A DNA stretch of 64,000 nt from Pararhodobacter aggregans (GTDB lineage Bacteria; Pseudomonadota; Alphaproteobacteria; Rhodobacterales; Rhodobacteraceae). Shown here in pieces: positions 17,147-25,231 of the stretch. Made by a program: the position numbers and the translations under genes. Below the pieces are notes generated by a model. It did no database searches. It worked only from the letters and a program-made list of their open reading frames with translations, and was not told where the DNA came from. Position 1 is the first letter of the stretch. The number at the start of each line of letters is the position of its first letter. The DNA is taken from assembly GCF_003075525.1 (NCBI RefSeq), contig NZ_QDDR01000002.1, positions 434,001 through 498,000 on the forward strand, in the 5' to 3' direction.

Positions 17147-17791
17147 TCATTGCGCCTCGGCCAGACGTTTCAGCGCCGGAGGGTCGCGCAGCTCGACCCG
17201 GCCGCGGTCGGTGGCGACGAGGCCGCGTTTCGCCATCGCCTCCAGCCGGCGCGAGACCACCTCGCGGGCCGAGCCGATGCGGGCGGCGAGTTCGGCATGC
17301 GTGGCCTCGACCGCGCCGCTGCGGCCGAGGTCCAGAAGCGCCGCCGCCAGCCGGGCCTCGACCCGGGTGAAGGCGACCCGTTCCAAAAGCGCGGTCATGT
17401 CGTTCATGCGGCTGGCCAGCGCCCGGAAGACGAAGCCGCGGAAGGCCTCGGACCGTGCCATCAGCGCGTGGAACAGGGTGGCCGGGATCACCACGATCCG
17501 CGTGTCGCTGACGCAGAGCGCTTCGCCCGAATAGGGCTCGTCGCCCAGAAGGCCCAGCGTGGTCTGGATACAGCTTTGCCCGGGTTCGACGGCATAGAGC
17601 AGGATCTCGCGTCCCGAGGGGCCGGTCAGCGAGACCTCGATACGACCCGACAGGACCATGGCGAAGCCCTGCGGCGCCTCGCCCGGGCCAAAGACCCGGG
17701 CGCCGCGCGGCAGGGTCGTCACCGGCAGGGCGTCAAGCCGCGCCGCCTCCTCGGGGGCGAGGCCGGGGAGGCTGGCTGCGGCCCAGCCCAT
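17147..17791 (-). CDS. Crp/Fnr-family transcription regulator
   Basis: A 214-residue regulator with an N-terminal cyclic-nucleotide-binding-type beta roll (about 10-125; FAMVLSGRIEVSLTGPSGREILLYAVEPGQ) and a C-terminal winged helix (about 150-205; recognition region GSAREVVSRRLEAMAKRGLV). It lacks the N-terminal cysteine cluster of oxygen-sensing Fnr, so the signal is unlikely to be an Fe-S cluster; the ligand is unknown. Its ATG overlaps the mmsB stop by one base (TGATG), which suggests translational coupling to the valine operon. DUF2892 follows downstream. Confidence 0.9.
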   Translation of the reverse strand: MGWAAASLPGLAPEEAARLDALPVTTLPRGARVFGPGEAPQGFAMVLSGRIEVSLTGPSGREILLYAVEPGQSCIQTTLGLLGDEPYSGEALCVSDTRIVVIPATLFHALMARSEAFRGFVFRALASRMNDMTALLERVAFTRVEARLAAALLDLGRSGAVEATHAELAARIGSAREVVSRRLEAMAKRGLVATDRGRVELRDPPALKRLAEAQ

Positions 17792-18660
17792 CAGCCGCGC
17801 CCGCGTTTCTCGAAACGAGGCAGCATGGCCGAGAAATCCATGCCGCGCCCGTCCTCGCGTTCCACGAATTGCTCGTAGAGGGCGGCGGCGAGCTGGCCCA
17901 TCGGCGTGTCGGCATCGGCGCTGTCCGCCGCCTGCTGGCTGAGGCGCAGGTCCTTCAGCATCAGCTCCGCCGCGAACCCCGGCTTGTAGCCGTTGTCGGC
18001 GGGGGATTTGGCGCCGACGCCGGGGGCCGGGGTATAGGCGTTCATCGTCCAGCTGTAGCCAGAGGAGGTGCTCACCACATCGAACATCTTCTGCCGGTCG
18101 AGGCCCAGCTTGTCGGCCAGTGCGAAAGCCTCGCAGGTGGCGATCATGGTGACGCCGAGGATCATGTTGTTGCAGATCTTGGCGGCCTGTCCGGCGCCCG
18201 CCGCGCCGCAATGCACCGCCTTCTGGCCCATGATGTCGAAAAGGGGTTTGACCGTGGCGAAGGAAGCGTCCGAGCCGCCGACCATGAAGGTGAGCGTCCC
18301 CGCCGCCGCGCCGCCGATCCCGCCCGAAACCGGGGCGTCCAGCGCGCCCAGACCGGCGGTTTCGGCCTGTCCGGCCACCGCCTTGGCGCTGTCGACATCG
18401 ACCGTCGAGCAATCGCAGAGCACCGCGCCCGGTTTCATCGCCGGGATGACCTGATCGGCGACGGCGCGCAGGATGGCGCCATTGGGCAGCATGGTGATGA
18501 CCACATCGGCGCCCCGGGCGGCCTCGGCCGCGCTGGCGGCCATGCTCAGGCCCTCGGGTTTGGCCATCGTGTCGAAGCCGGTGACGGTGTGGCCCGCCGC
18601 GCTCAGATTGGCGGCCATCGGCGCGCCCATGTTGCCGAGGCCGATAAAGGCGATGTTCAT
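17791..18660 (-). CDS. mmsB: 3-hydroxyisobutyrate dehydrogenase
   Basis: NAD-dependent beta-hydroxyacid dehydrogenase of 289 residues that oxidises 3-hydroxyisobutyrate to methylmalonate semialdehyde in valine breakdown. It shows the nucleotide-binding loop IGLGNMGAPMAANL (residues 6-19), the substrate motif DAPVSGGIGGAAAGTLTFMVGG (about 118-139) and the catalytic-Lys region GAGQAAKICNNM. The length is typical. It overlaps the upstream GST gene by four bases (ATGA) and the downstream regulator by one. The next enzyme, MmsA, is encoded at 22732-24231. Confidence 0.95.
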   Translation of the reverse strand: MNIAFIGLGNMGAPMAANLSAAGHTVTGFDTMAKPEGLSMAASAAEAARGADVVITMLPNGAILRAVADQVIPAMKPGAVLCDCSTVDVDSAKAVAGQAETAGLGALDAPVSGGIGGAAAGTLTFMVGGSDASFATVKPLFDIMGQKAVHCGAAGAGQAAKICNNMILGVTMIATCEAFALADKLGLDRQKMFDVVSTSSGYSWTMNAYTPAPGVGAKSPADNGYKPGFAAELMLKDLRLSQQAADSADADTPMGQLAAALYEQFVEREDGRGMDFSAMLPRFEKRGRG

Positions 18661-19304
18661 GATTTTTCCTCCTCAGGTTCGGGACGCCAGCCGGTGGCCA
18701 TGGCCTCGGCGGCGGAATAGGGGGCGGCGGCGAAGGGCGGCTGCGCCTCGCACCAGCGCGAATGACGCATCAGGGCCGGTCGCTCGCCCAGCCGCCGCGG
18801 CTGTTTCTCGGCGAGGTATCGGGTGGCGCAGCCCAGCGCCAGATCGGCGCGGGTCAGGCGTTCGAACAGGGGCGCGGTGGCGGCGCGGTCCTCCAGCCAG
18901 TCAAGGGCGCCGGTGATCTGGGTCTGCAACCGGGCGATGGCTTCGGGGTCGCGCAGCGCCACGGGGCGGCGGATCAGTTCGCCCATCAGCAGCACCGCCT
19001 TGTCGGCCAGCGACAGCGCCACGGCCTCGACCTGGAGGACCGGCAGCATGGCGTCGCCCGCGGGCGTGAGCGAGGTCGCGGGATGCGTTGCGTCCAGCCA
19101 TTCGAGGATGGCGCGGCTGTCGGTCAGCACCGCACCCGAGGGCAGGGTCAGCACCGGCGCCTGACCCAGCGGATTGGTCGCGCGCATCGTCTCGAAATCG
19201 CGAAACACCGAGAGCGGGCGGCGCTGATAGGCGCAGCCGTGATGATGCAGCGCCACCGCCACCCGGCGCACGAAGGGCGAATCCATCAGGCCCCAGAGTA
19301 TCAT
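18657..19304 (-). CDS. Glutathione S-transferase family protein
   Basis: A 215-residue cytosolic GST. The N-terminal thioredoxin-like domain (1-78) opens MILWGLMDSPFVRRVAVAL, with Ser9 where many bacterial GSTs place the glutathione-activating residue, and has NPLGQAPVL with the cis-Pro and DSRAILEWLD. An all-helical C-terminal domain follows. It is read between the 3-hydroxyisobutyryl-CoA hydrolase and mmsB, overlapping mmsB by four bases. This places it in valine breakdown, where thiol-reactive methacrylyl-CoA arises. The substrate is not proven. Confidence 0.88.
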   Translation of the reverse strand: MILWGLMDSPFVRRVAVALHHHGCAYQRRPLSVFRDFETMRATNPLGQAPVLTLPSGAVLTDSRAILEWLDATHPATSLTPAGDAMLPVLQVEAVALSLADKAVLLMGELIRRPVALRDPEAIARLQTQITGALDWLEDRAATAPLFERLTRADLALGCATRYLAEKQPRRLGERPALMRHSRWCEAQPPFAAAPYSAAEAMATGWRPEPEEEKS

Positions 19305-19316
19305 CGCCGCGCCCCT

Positions 19317-20339
19317 TCAGAAGGTCAGCTCGTCCGCCCCGAGCGGCGCCAGCATGGCAGCGACCTCGGCCTCTGTCACGGCCCCGGGTGCGGGGTGCTT
19401 CCACGTCGGGTTGCGGTCCTTGTCAAGGATCTGCGCCCGCACCCCTTCGATGAAATCGCCGTGCTCCATCGAGCGCCAGGTCCAGCGGTATTCCTGTTTC
19501 AACGCCTCTTCCAGCGTCAGCGGCGCCGGGCGCAGCATGGCCAGCGTGCAGGCCATCGACAGGGGCGAGTTGCGGCGGATGGCCTTCAGCGCCGATCGGG
19601 CGAGGGGGCTGTCGTCGCCCTCCAGCGCGGCGATGATCGCGGGCATCGTCGGCTGGCCGAACAGCCGGTCGATGCGCGATTGCTCGGCCGCCATCGGGCT
19701 TTCGGGCGTGTGGCGGACGGGCAGGGCGTCCAGATCGCCGGTCTCGCAGAGCGCGGCCTTGGTCGCGTCCCATTCCGCCTCGGGCAGGAAGCGGTTGGCG
19801 AACCCGGCGTGGATCGCGTCGCCCGGGCCCATGCGTGCGGCGGTCAGCGCCAGATAGAGGCCCAGCTGCCCGGGCGCCCGGCCCAGAAGATACGTGCCGC
19901 CCACGTCGGGTATCATGCCGATGCCGCATTCAGGCATGGCCATCTGCGTCGTCTCGCCCACCACCCGGTGCGGGATATGGCAGCCGTAACCCACGCCGCC
20001 GCCCATGACGAAGCCGTGCAGGAAGCTGACGATGGGCTTGGGATAGGTCGCGAGCAGCCGGTTCATGCGGTATTCGTCGCGCCAGAAGTCGCGGCCCATG
20101 GCGTAATCGCCCTGTTTGCCCGCGGCTGTCACCTGGGCGATGTCGCCGCCCGAGCAGAAGGCCCGCTCGCCCGCGCCGTCCAGAATGACCAGCGAGACCG
20201 TGGGATCGTCGCGCCAGCGTTCCAGCGCCGCGGTGGTCTCAAGGCAGATCTCATGGGTCAGCGCGTTCAGCGCCTTGGGGCGGTTCAGGGTCAGCCGACC
20301 GGCGCGGCCTTCGGTGCGGATCAGGAGGTCGGGTTCCAT
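19317..20339 (-). CDS. 3-hydroxyisobutyryl-CoA hydrolase
   Basis: Crotonase-fold enzyme of 340 residues, longer than ordinary enoyl-CoA hydratases (~260) and matching the hydrolase subfamily (HIBCH). It should release 3-hydroxyisobutyrate from its CoA ester, the valine-specific step before MmsB. Seen are the oxyanion-hole blocks CSGGDI (about 62-67) and HGFVMGGGVGYG, then AMPECGIGMIPDVGGTYLLGR with the HIBCH-type acidic residues, and the typical C-terminal EYRWTWRSMEHGDFIEGVRA. Start and upstream stop share one base (TGATG). Confidence 0.92.
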   Translation of the reverse strand: MEPDLLIRTEGRAGRLTLNRPKALNALTHEICLETTAALERWRDDPTVSLVILDGAGERAFCSGGDIAQVTAAGKQGDYAMGRDFWRDEYRMNRLLATYPKPIVSFLHGFVMGGGVGYGCHIPHRVVGETTQMAMPECGIGMIPDVGGTYLLGRAPGQLGLYLALTAARMGPGDAIHAGFANRFLPEAEWDATKAALCETGDLDALPVRHTPESPMAAEQSRIDRLFGQPTMPAIIAALEGDDSPLARSALKAIRRNSPLSMACTLAMLRPAPLTLEEALKQEYRWTWRSMEHGDFIEGVRAQILDKDRNPTWKHPAPGAVTEAEVAAMLAPLGADELTF

Positions 20340-21484
20340 CAGCCCCTCTCGGCCAGCAGCGCGCGGGCGGTAATCAGGCGCATGATCTCGTTGGTGCCCT
20401 CAAGGATCTGGTGCACCCGCAGGTCGCGGACGATCTTCTCGATCCCGTAGTCCGCCAGATACCCGTAGCCGCCATGCAATTGCAGGCATTGGTCGGCGAC
20501 ATGGCTGCCGGCCTCGGTCACGAATTTCTTGGCCATGGCGCAGAATTTGGTGGCGTCGGGGGCCTTCTGGTCCAGCTTCCACGCTGCCTGCCTGAGGAAG
20601 GTGCGGGCCGCCTGCAACTCGATCTCCAGATCGGCGAGGCGGAATTGCAGGGCCTGGAACTGGTCGATGGTCTTGCCGAAGGCCCGACGCTCGCCCATGT
20701 AGGTCAGCGTCTGGTCGAGCGCCGCCTGCGCGCCGCCCAGCGAACAGGCCGAAATGTTCAGCCGCCCGCCATCGAGCCCGATCATCGCGTATTTGAAGCC
20801 GTCGCCTTCGGTGCCGACAAGGTTTTCATGCGGCACGAGGCAATCGTCGAACTGCACCTGCCGCGTGGGCTGCGCGCGCCAGCCCATCTTGTCCTCGAGC
20901 CCGCCGAAGCTGAGGCCGTCGCTGCCACTTTCCACCACCAGCGTGGAAATCCCCTTCGGCCCTTCGCCGCCTGTCCGGCACATCACGACATAGGCGTCGG
21001 AATAGCCCCCGCCCGAGATGAAGGCCTTGGTCCCGTTCAGCCGGTAGCCCGCGTTCGATTTCTCGGCCCGGGTCTTGAGCGAGGCGGCGTCCGAGCCCGC
21101 GCCGGGTTCGGTCAGGCAATAGCTGAGCAGCGTCTCCATGGTCACGGCCGGGGCGAGGATCCGGGCCTTCAGGTCCTCGGAGCCGAACTTGTCCAGCATT
21201 GCCGCGCACATGTTGTGGATCGAGAGGAAACTGGCCACCGCCGGGCAGGCCATGCTGAGCGCCTCGAACACCAGCGTGGCGTCCAGTCGCCCCAGCCCGG
21301 TGCCGCCCGAGGCCTCGCCGACATAGAGCCCGCCGAAGCCCAGCTCGCCCACCTTGTGCCAGAGGTCGCGCGGGATCGTGCCCTCGGCTTCCCATTGCCG
21401 GGCGAAGGGGGCGATATGCTCCTGCCCGAATTCATAGGCCATGTCGAAAATGGCGCCCTGTTCCTCGCTCAAGGCGAAATCCAT
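20339..21484 (-). CDS. Acyl-CoA dehydrogenase, probable isobutyryl-CoA dehydrogenase
   Basis: FAD enzyme of 381 residues, first gene of the valine operon, expected to oxidise isobutyryl-CoA to methacrylyl-CoA. It has the family signatures SYCLTEPGAGSDAASL (about 131-146) and QCLQLHGGYGYLADYGIEKIVRD, with the catalytic Glu expected in ILEGTNEIMRLI near the C-terminus (about 362-368). Specificity for isobutyryl-CoA comes from context (HIBCH and mmsB downstream) and is not certain. The 241 bases upstream hold TTGCAGCAA (about 21535) but no clear promoter. Confidence 0.9.
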   Translation of the reverse strand: MDFALSEEQGAIFDMAYEFGQEHIAPFARQWEAEGTIPRDLWHKVGELGFGGLYVGEASGGTGLGRLDATLVFEALSMACPAVASFLSIHNMCAAMLDKFGSEDLKARILAPAVTMETLLSYCLTEPGAGSDAASLKTRAEKSNAGYRLNGTKAFISGGGYSDAYVVMCRTGGEGPKGISTLVVESGSDGLSFGGLEDKMGWRAQPTRQVQFDDCLVPHENLVGTEGDGFKYAMIGLDGGRLNISACSLGGAQAALDQTLTYMGERRAFGKTIDQFQALQFRLADLEIELQAARTFLRQAAWKLDQKAPDATKFCAMAKKFVTEAGSHVADQCLQLHGGYGYLADYGIEKIVRDLRVHQILEGTNEIMRLITARALLAERG

Positions 21485-21725
21485 GCCTGCTCCCCCCGTG
21501 GCGCATTGGAATTGAACGGGTTTTTAGCTCCCGGTTGTTGCAGCAATGTTTCAGCCGCGCCCCAGGGCCGCAAGGGCGGTTGAACCGTGACGCGGCGTCG
21601 CGCGGCTGACCGGAAAGAGCCCGCCCGGAGGTGCCGAGGTTCCGCGAGCCCTCGCTGCCGCACGCCCCGCCGGGGCCGCGGTTTTCGGGCTGATGGGCGC
21701 GCGCGCGGCTGTCCGGCGCCGGTCC

Positions 21726-22175
21726 TCAGCCCGCCGCCGACAGCAGGTCGTGCATGCGCCGCTCGGGCTGGCCGAGGATATCGAGCGCCTCGGCCTCGTG
21801 CCGCTGGATCGTCGCCATGACCGAGGTCACGCCCTGCCAGGACCGCAAGATCAGCTTGGCCATGGCGAAACCCTCGTCATGGGGGGCGTAATAGACCAGC
21901 AGCGTCTGGATGCCGTCCGCCGGGCGGAACAGGTCGGCCTTTCCGGCCTGCAGCTTTATCAGTTCGACGATGTCGTCCTCGAACCCGGTGACATCCGACA
22001 GGTCGACCAGCTGCATCTGCCCCGGGCGACTGGCGGGGTGGCGCAGGTAATCGGCGATGGCGTCACGGGTGTCACCGATGGTGACGAAGCCCGAGTAATG
22101 CACGTAGACCAGGCCACGCTCGGGCAGGATGGTGAAACTCGCGGGCAAGGGGCCTCCGGCATTGCGAGGGGACAT
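21726..22175 (-). CDS. Hypothetical protein, possibly STAS/SpoIIAA-like
   Basis: A 149-residue soluble protein of unknown function. Its order of strands and helices (GLVYVHYSGFVTIGDTRDAIADYL, then MQLVDLSDVTGFEDDIVELI, then QTLLVYYAPHDEGFAMAKLILRSW) resembles SpoIIAA/STAS-like domains, but I see no diagnostic motif. The start at 22175 is the only good upstream ATG. It shares strand but no tight linkage with the cupredoxin gene upstream. Confidence 0.65.
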   Translation of the reverse strand: MSPRNAGGPLPASFTILPERGLVYVHYSGFVTIGDTRDAIADYLRHPASRPGQMQLVDLSDVTGFEDDIVELIKLQAGKADLFRPADGIQTLLVYYAPHDEGFAMAKLILRSWQGVTSVMATIQRHEAEALDILGQPERRMHDLLSAAG

Positions 22176-22228
22176 CCTAGCCGGATTTCCGGGCCGTTCC
22201 AGCGCTCTGTGGCCCGCGAGCTCCCGGT

Positions 22229-22561
22229 TCAGCCGGTGACGACGACGCGGCCGCGCATCGAGGGGTGGATGGCGCAGACGTAATCATAGGTGCCCGGTTG
22301 CGCGAAGGTCAATTCGCCGGTGCCGCCGCGGCTCAGCCGCCCGGTATCCATCCCGGCGGCCTGGAAGGTCGCGGTATGCGGCGCCCCGTCCTGATTGGTC
22401 CAGCGCACCGTGTCGCCGGCGGCGATGGTGATGGTCTGGGGGGCAAAGGCCATGCCCTGGATGGTGACGTCCTGCGTCGCGGCGGCGGCGGGCAGGGCGG
22501 CGAGGGACGCCGGGACGGCAGCGGCGGTGATGAGGAAGGCGCGGCGGGAAATATCGGTCAT
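22229..22561 (-). CDS. Amicyanin/pseudoazurin-like cupredoxin with Tat signal
   Basis: Type I copper protein of 110 residues, exported by a twin-arginine signal (ISRRAFLITAAAVPASLAALPAAAA). The copper ligands are all present: His in GAPHTATF, then Cys, His and Met in YVCAIHPSMRG. The close C-x2-H-x2-M spacing is that of amicyanin. It should carry single electrons in the periplasm; no methylamine dehydrogenase genes are nearby, so the partner is unknown. A perfect 18-bp palindrome lies 61-78 bases upstream of the start. Confidence 0.9.
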   Translation of the reverse strand: MTDISRRAFLITAAAVPASLAALPAAAATQDVTIQGMAFAPQTITIAAGDTVRWTNQDGAPHTATFQAAGMDTGRLSRGGTGELTFAQPGTYDYVCAIHPSMRGRVVVTG

Positions 22562-22621
22562 GAAAGCCTCTCGGGTTGCAGTGTCGGAATGAACAGAATG
22601 CAGTAAAGGGGCCGACTGGCC

Positions 22622-22639
22622 CTGTTCCCGCGGGAACAG
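22622..22639. promoter_or_regulatory. Perfect 18-bp palindrome upstream of the cupredoxin gene
   Basis: CTGTTCCCG is followed directly by CGGGAACAG. It lies in the 170-base gap between mmsA and the cupredoxin gene, and is separate from the mmsA terminator at 22706-22727. A dimeric regulator site is the simplest reading; the regulator is not identified. Confidence 0.5.
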
Positions 22640-22705
22640 AGCCCTTGAAACGCTAAAGCCGCGCGGCGGGTTCAGGCAAGAAATTTGATCGGTGGCGGAA
22701 CAGGA

Positions 22706-22727
22706 AAGGGGCCCCGCAGGGCCCCTT
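22706..22727 (-). terminator. Terminator of mmsA
   Basis: Read on the minus strand, AAGGGGCCC pairs with GGGCCCCTT around a TGCG loop, directly after the mmsA stop (22732), and is followed by TTTCC. The T tract is short. Confidence 0.6.
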
Positions 22728-22731
22728 CCGT

Positions 22732-24231
22732 TCAGTCCATCGCCTTGAAGTTCAGGGCGGCGCCCTCCTTGATGCCCGAGGGCCAGCGCGCGGTGATGGT
22801 CTTCGTGCGCGTGTAGAAGCGGAAGCCGTCCGGCCCGTGCTGGTTCAGATCGCCGAAGCCCGATTTCTTCCAGCCACCGAAGGTGTGATAGGCCAGCGGC
22901 ACCGGGATCGGCACGTTGATGCCGACCATGCCGATGTTGATCCGGTTGGCAAAATCGCGCGCCGTGTCGCCGTCGCGGGTGAAGATCGCCGTGCCGTTGC
23001 CGTATTCGTGGCTGATGGCGAGGTTGATCGCCTCCTCGTAATCCTGGGCGCGGACCATCGACAGGACCGGGCCGAAGATCTCGGTCTTGTAGATGTCCAT
23101 GTCGGGGGTGACGTGGTCAAACAGATGCGCGCCGACGAAGAAGCCGTCCTCGTAGCCCTGCAGCCGGAAGTCGCGCCCGTCGACCACCAGTTCCGCGCCC
23201 TGCTGGACGCCGGTTTCCACCAGCCGCAGGATATTGGCCTTGGCGGCGGCGGTGACGACCGGGCCGAAATCCACGTCATCGCCCGCGGTCCAGGGGCCGA
23301 TTTTCAGCTTCTCGATCTTGGGGATCAGACGCTCGCGCAGGGCTTCCGCCGTGCCTTCGCCCACCGGCACCGCGACCGAGATCGCCATGCAGCGTTCGCC
23401 CGCCGCGCCGAAGCCCGCGCCGACCAGCGCATCGGCCGCCTGATCCATGTCCGCGTCGGGCATGATGATCATGTGGTTCTTGGCGCCGCCGAAGCATTGC
23501 GCCCGCTTGCCGGTCGCGGCGGCCCGTTCGTAGATGTATTGCGCGATCGGGGTCGAGCCGACGAAGCCCACCGCCTGGACGACCGGCGAGTTGAGGATGC
23601 CGTCGACGGCCTCCTTGTCGCCGTTGACCACCTGCAGCACGCCGTCGGGCAGGCCCGCTTCCTTGCAGAGCGCGGCGAGCATCAGCGGCACCGAGGGGTC
23701 ACGCTCGGAGGGCTTGAGGATCATCGCATTGCCCGAGGACAGCGCCGGGCCCATCTTCCACAGCGGGATCATGGCGGGGAAGTTGAAGGGGGTGATGCCC
23801 GCGACCACGCCCAGGGGCTGGCGCATGGAATACATGTCGATGCCCGGACCGGCCGAATCGGTGAATTCGCCCTTCAGCATCTGCGGTGCGCCGATGCAGA
23901 ATTCGATCACTTCCAGCCCGCGCTGCACGTCGCCCTTGGCGTCGGGGAAGGTCTTGCCGTGTTCGGACGACAGCGCCTCGGCCAGCTTGTCCATGTCGCG
24001 GTTGATCAGGCCGACCAGCGCCATCATGACCCGCGCGCGGCGCTGCGGGTTGGTGGCGCCCCAGGCGACCTGCGCCTTGGCGGCCGAGGCGATGGCGGCA
24101 TCGAGTTCCTCGGTCGAGGCGAGCGCGACCTTGGCCTGAACCTCGCCCGTCGCCGGGTTGAAGACATTGGCGAAACGCCCCGAGTTTCCGGCGACGAGCT
24201 TGCCGTCGATCCAGTGGCCGATTTCCTTCAT
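22732..24231 (-). CDS. mmsA: Methylmalonate-semialdehyde dehydrogenase (CoA-acylating)
   Basis: Aldehyde dehydrogenase of 499 residues that converts methylmalonate semialdehyde to propionyl-CoA, the last valine-specific step. It opens GHWIDGKLV, has FNFPAMIPLWKMGPAL in the active-site channel, and the catalytic Cys281 in GERCMAIS. Two Arg residues in the substrate pocket region are typical, but I did not map them. The gene is divergent from a LysR regulator with 97 bases between them, and is separated from the other valine genes by the cupredoxin and a hypothetical gene. Confidence 0.95.
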   Translation of the reverse strand: MKEIGHWIDGKLVAGNSGRFANVFNPATGEVQAKVALASTEELDAAIASAAKAQVAWGATNPQRRARVMMALVGLINRDMDKLAEALSSEHGKTFPDAKGDVQRGLEVIEFCIGAPQMLKGEFTDSAGPGIDMYSMRQPLGVVAGITPFNFPAMIPLWKMGPALSSGNAMILKPSERDPSVPLMLAALCKEAGLPDGVLQVVNGDKEAVDGILNSPVVQAVGFVGSTPIAQYIYERAAATGKRAQCFGGAKNHMIIMPDADMDQAADALVGAGFGAAGERCMAISVAVPVGEGTAEALRERLIPKIEKLKIGPWTAGDDVDFGPVVTAAAKANILRLVETGVQQGAELVVDGRDFRLQGYEDGFFVGAHLFDHVTPDMDIYKTEIFGPVLSMVRAQDYEEAINLAISHEYGNGTAIFTRDGDTARDFANRINIGMVGINVPIPVPLAYHTFGGWKKSGFGDLNQHGPDGFRFYTRTKTITARWPSGIKEGAALNFKAMD

Positions 24232-24306
24232 GGGATCCTCCTGTCAGTTCGGGGCAGATTACTCTTGCAGAAATGACCTGAACAGGGGCAGTTCCTCAAA
24301 AGGCGT

Positions 24307-24322
24307 TTTGCAGGATTGCAAA
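24307..24322. promoter_or_regulatory. Inverted repeat in the mmsA/LysR intergenic region
   Basis: TTTGCA, GGAT, TGCAAA form a perfect 6-bp inverted repeat ending 6 bases before the LysR start codon. It contains the T-N11-A spacing of LysR sites. The position over the LysR ribosome site suggests autoregulation. Confidence 0.4.
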
Positions 24323-24328
24323 GGGAAC

Positions 24329-25231
24329 ATGGCCGACTGGGACGATCTGAAGGTGTTTCTGGCCGTGGCGCGGGGCGAGAGCCTGTCGCGGGCCGGGCGG
24401 GTGCTGAAACTCGACGCGGCGACGGTGGGCCGCCGCGTGGCGCGGCTGGAGGAGGCATTCGGCGCGCGGCTCTTCACCCGCTCGCCGCAGGGCTATGTCC
24501 TGACCGACGAGGGGGCGCGGCTGGTCGCCCCGGCCGAGGCGATCGAGGCGCAGATGGCCCGCGCGGCCGAGGCGCTGGCCGGCCCGGCCGAGGGGATCAG
24601 CGGGCAGGTCCGCATCGGCGCGCCGGACGGGGCGGCGAATTACCTGCTGCCGCAGGTGGTGGCGCGGATCGTGGCCGCGAACCCGGGGCTGGAGGTGCAG
24701 ATCGTGGCCTTGCCCCGCGTCTTCAGCCTGACCCGGCGCGAGGCGGATATGGTGATCGCGGTCTCGAAGCCGGAACAGGGCCGGGTCATCGCCACCAAGA
24801 TCACCGATTATCGGCTGTCGCTGGCGGCGTCCGATGCCTATCTGGGCAGCGCGCCGCCGCTCACGTCGCTGGCCGATCTGCCCGCGCATCGGGTGATCGG
24901 CTATATCCCCGACATGATCTTCGACCGCGAGCTGGATTATCTGGCCGATCTGGGGGTGGAACAGCCGCCCGTCGCCTCGAATTCCGTTTCCGTCCAGCTG
25001 AACCTGATCCGGCAGGGGGCGGGGGTCGGCGTGGTGCATGATTTCGCGCTGCCCGCGGCGCCGGGGGTGCGGCGGGTGCTGACGCGGGACTTCGGCCTCA
25101 CCCGCGCCTTCCACCTGATCCGCCACGCCGACGACCGCCGCGTGCCGCGCATCGAGCGCTTCGCCGAGGTGCTGGTCGCGGGGCTCAGGGCCGAGGTGGC
25201 GCGGTTGGAACGTCAGTCGCAGGGGGAATGA
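24329..25231 (+). CDS. LysR-family transcription regulator
   Basis: A 300-residue regulator: winged helix at 1-60 (WDDLKVFLAVARGESLSRAGRVL ... ATVGRRVARLEEAFGARLFTRSPQG) and a periplasmic-binding-type effector domain (about 90-290). The divergent position relative to mmsA suggests control of mmsA, with an effector from valine breakdown; that is inference. AAGGGAAC precedes ATG 24329; the long upstream frame has no family similarity. The last 19 bases overlap the convergent secreted-protein gene. Confidence 0.9.
   Translation: MADWDDLKVFLAVARGESLSRAGRVLKLDAATVGRRVARLEEAFGARLFTRSPQGYVLTDEGARLVAPAEAIEAQMARAAEALAGPAEGISGQVRIGAPDGAANYLLPQVVARIVAANPGLEVQIVALPRVFSLTRREADMVIAVSKPEQGRVIATKITDYRLSLAASDAYLGSAPPLTSLADLPAHRVIGYIPDMIFDRELDYLADLGVEQPPVASNSVSVQLNLIRQGAGVGVVHDFALPAAPGVRRVLTRDFGLTRAFHLIRHADDRRVPRIERFAEVLVAGLRAEVARLERQSQGE

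Noticed and set aside
21535-21543. TTGCAGCAA upstream of the acyl-CoA dehydrogenase as a fatty-acid regulator site.
   Set aside because: Nine bases are too few, and no matching promoter or second copy was found.
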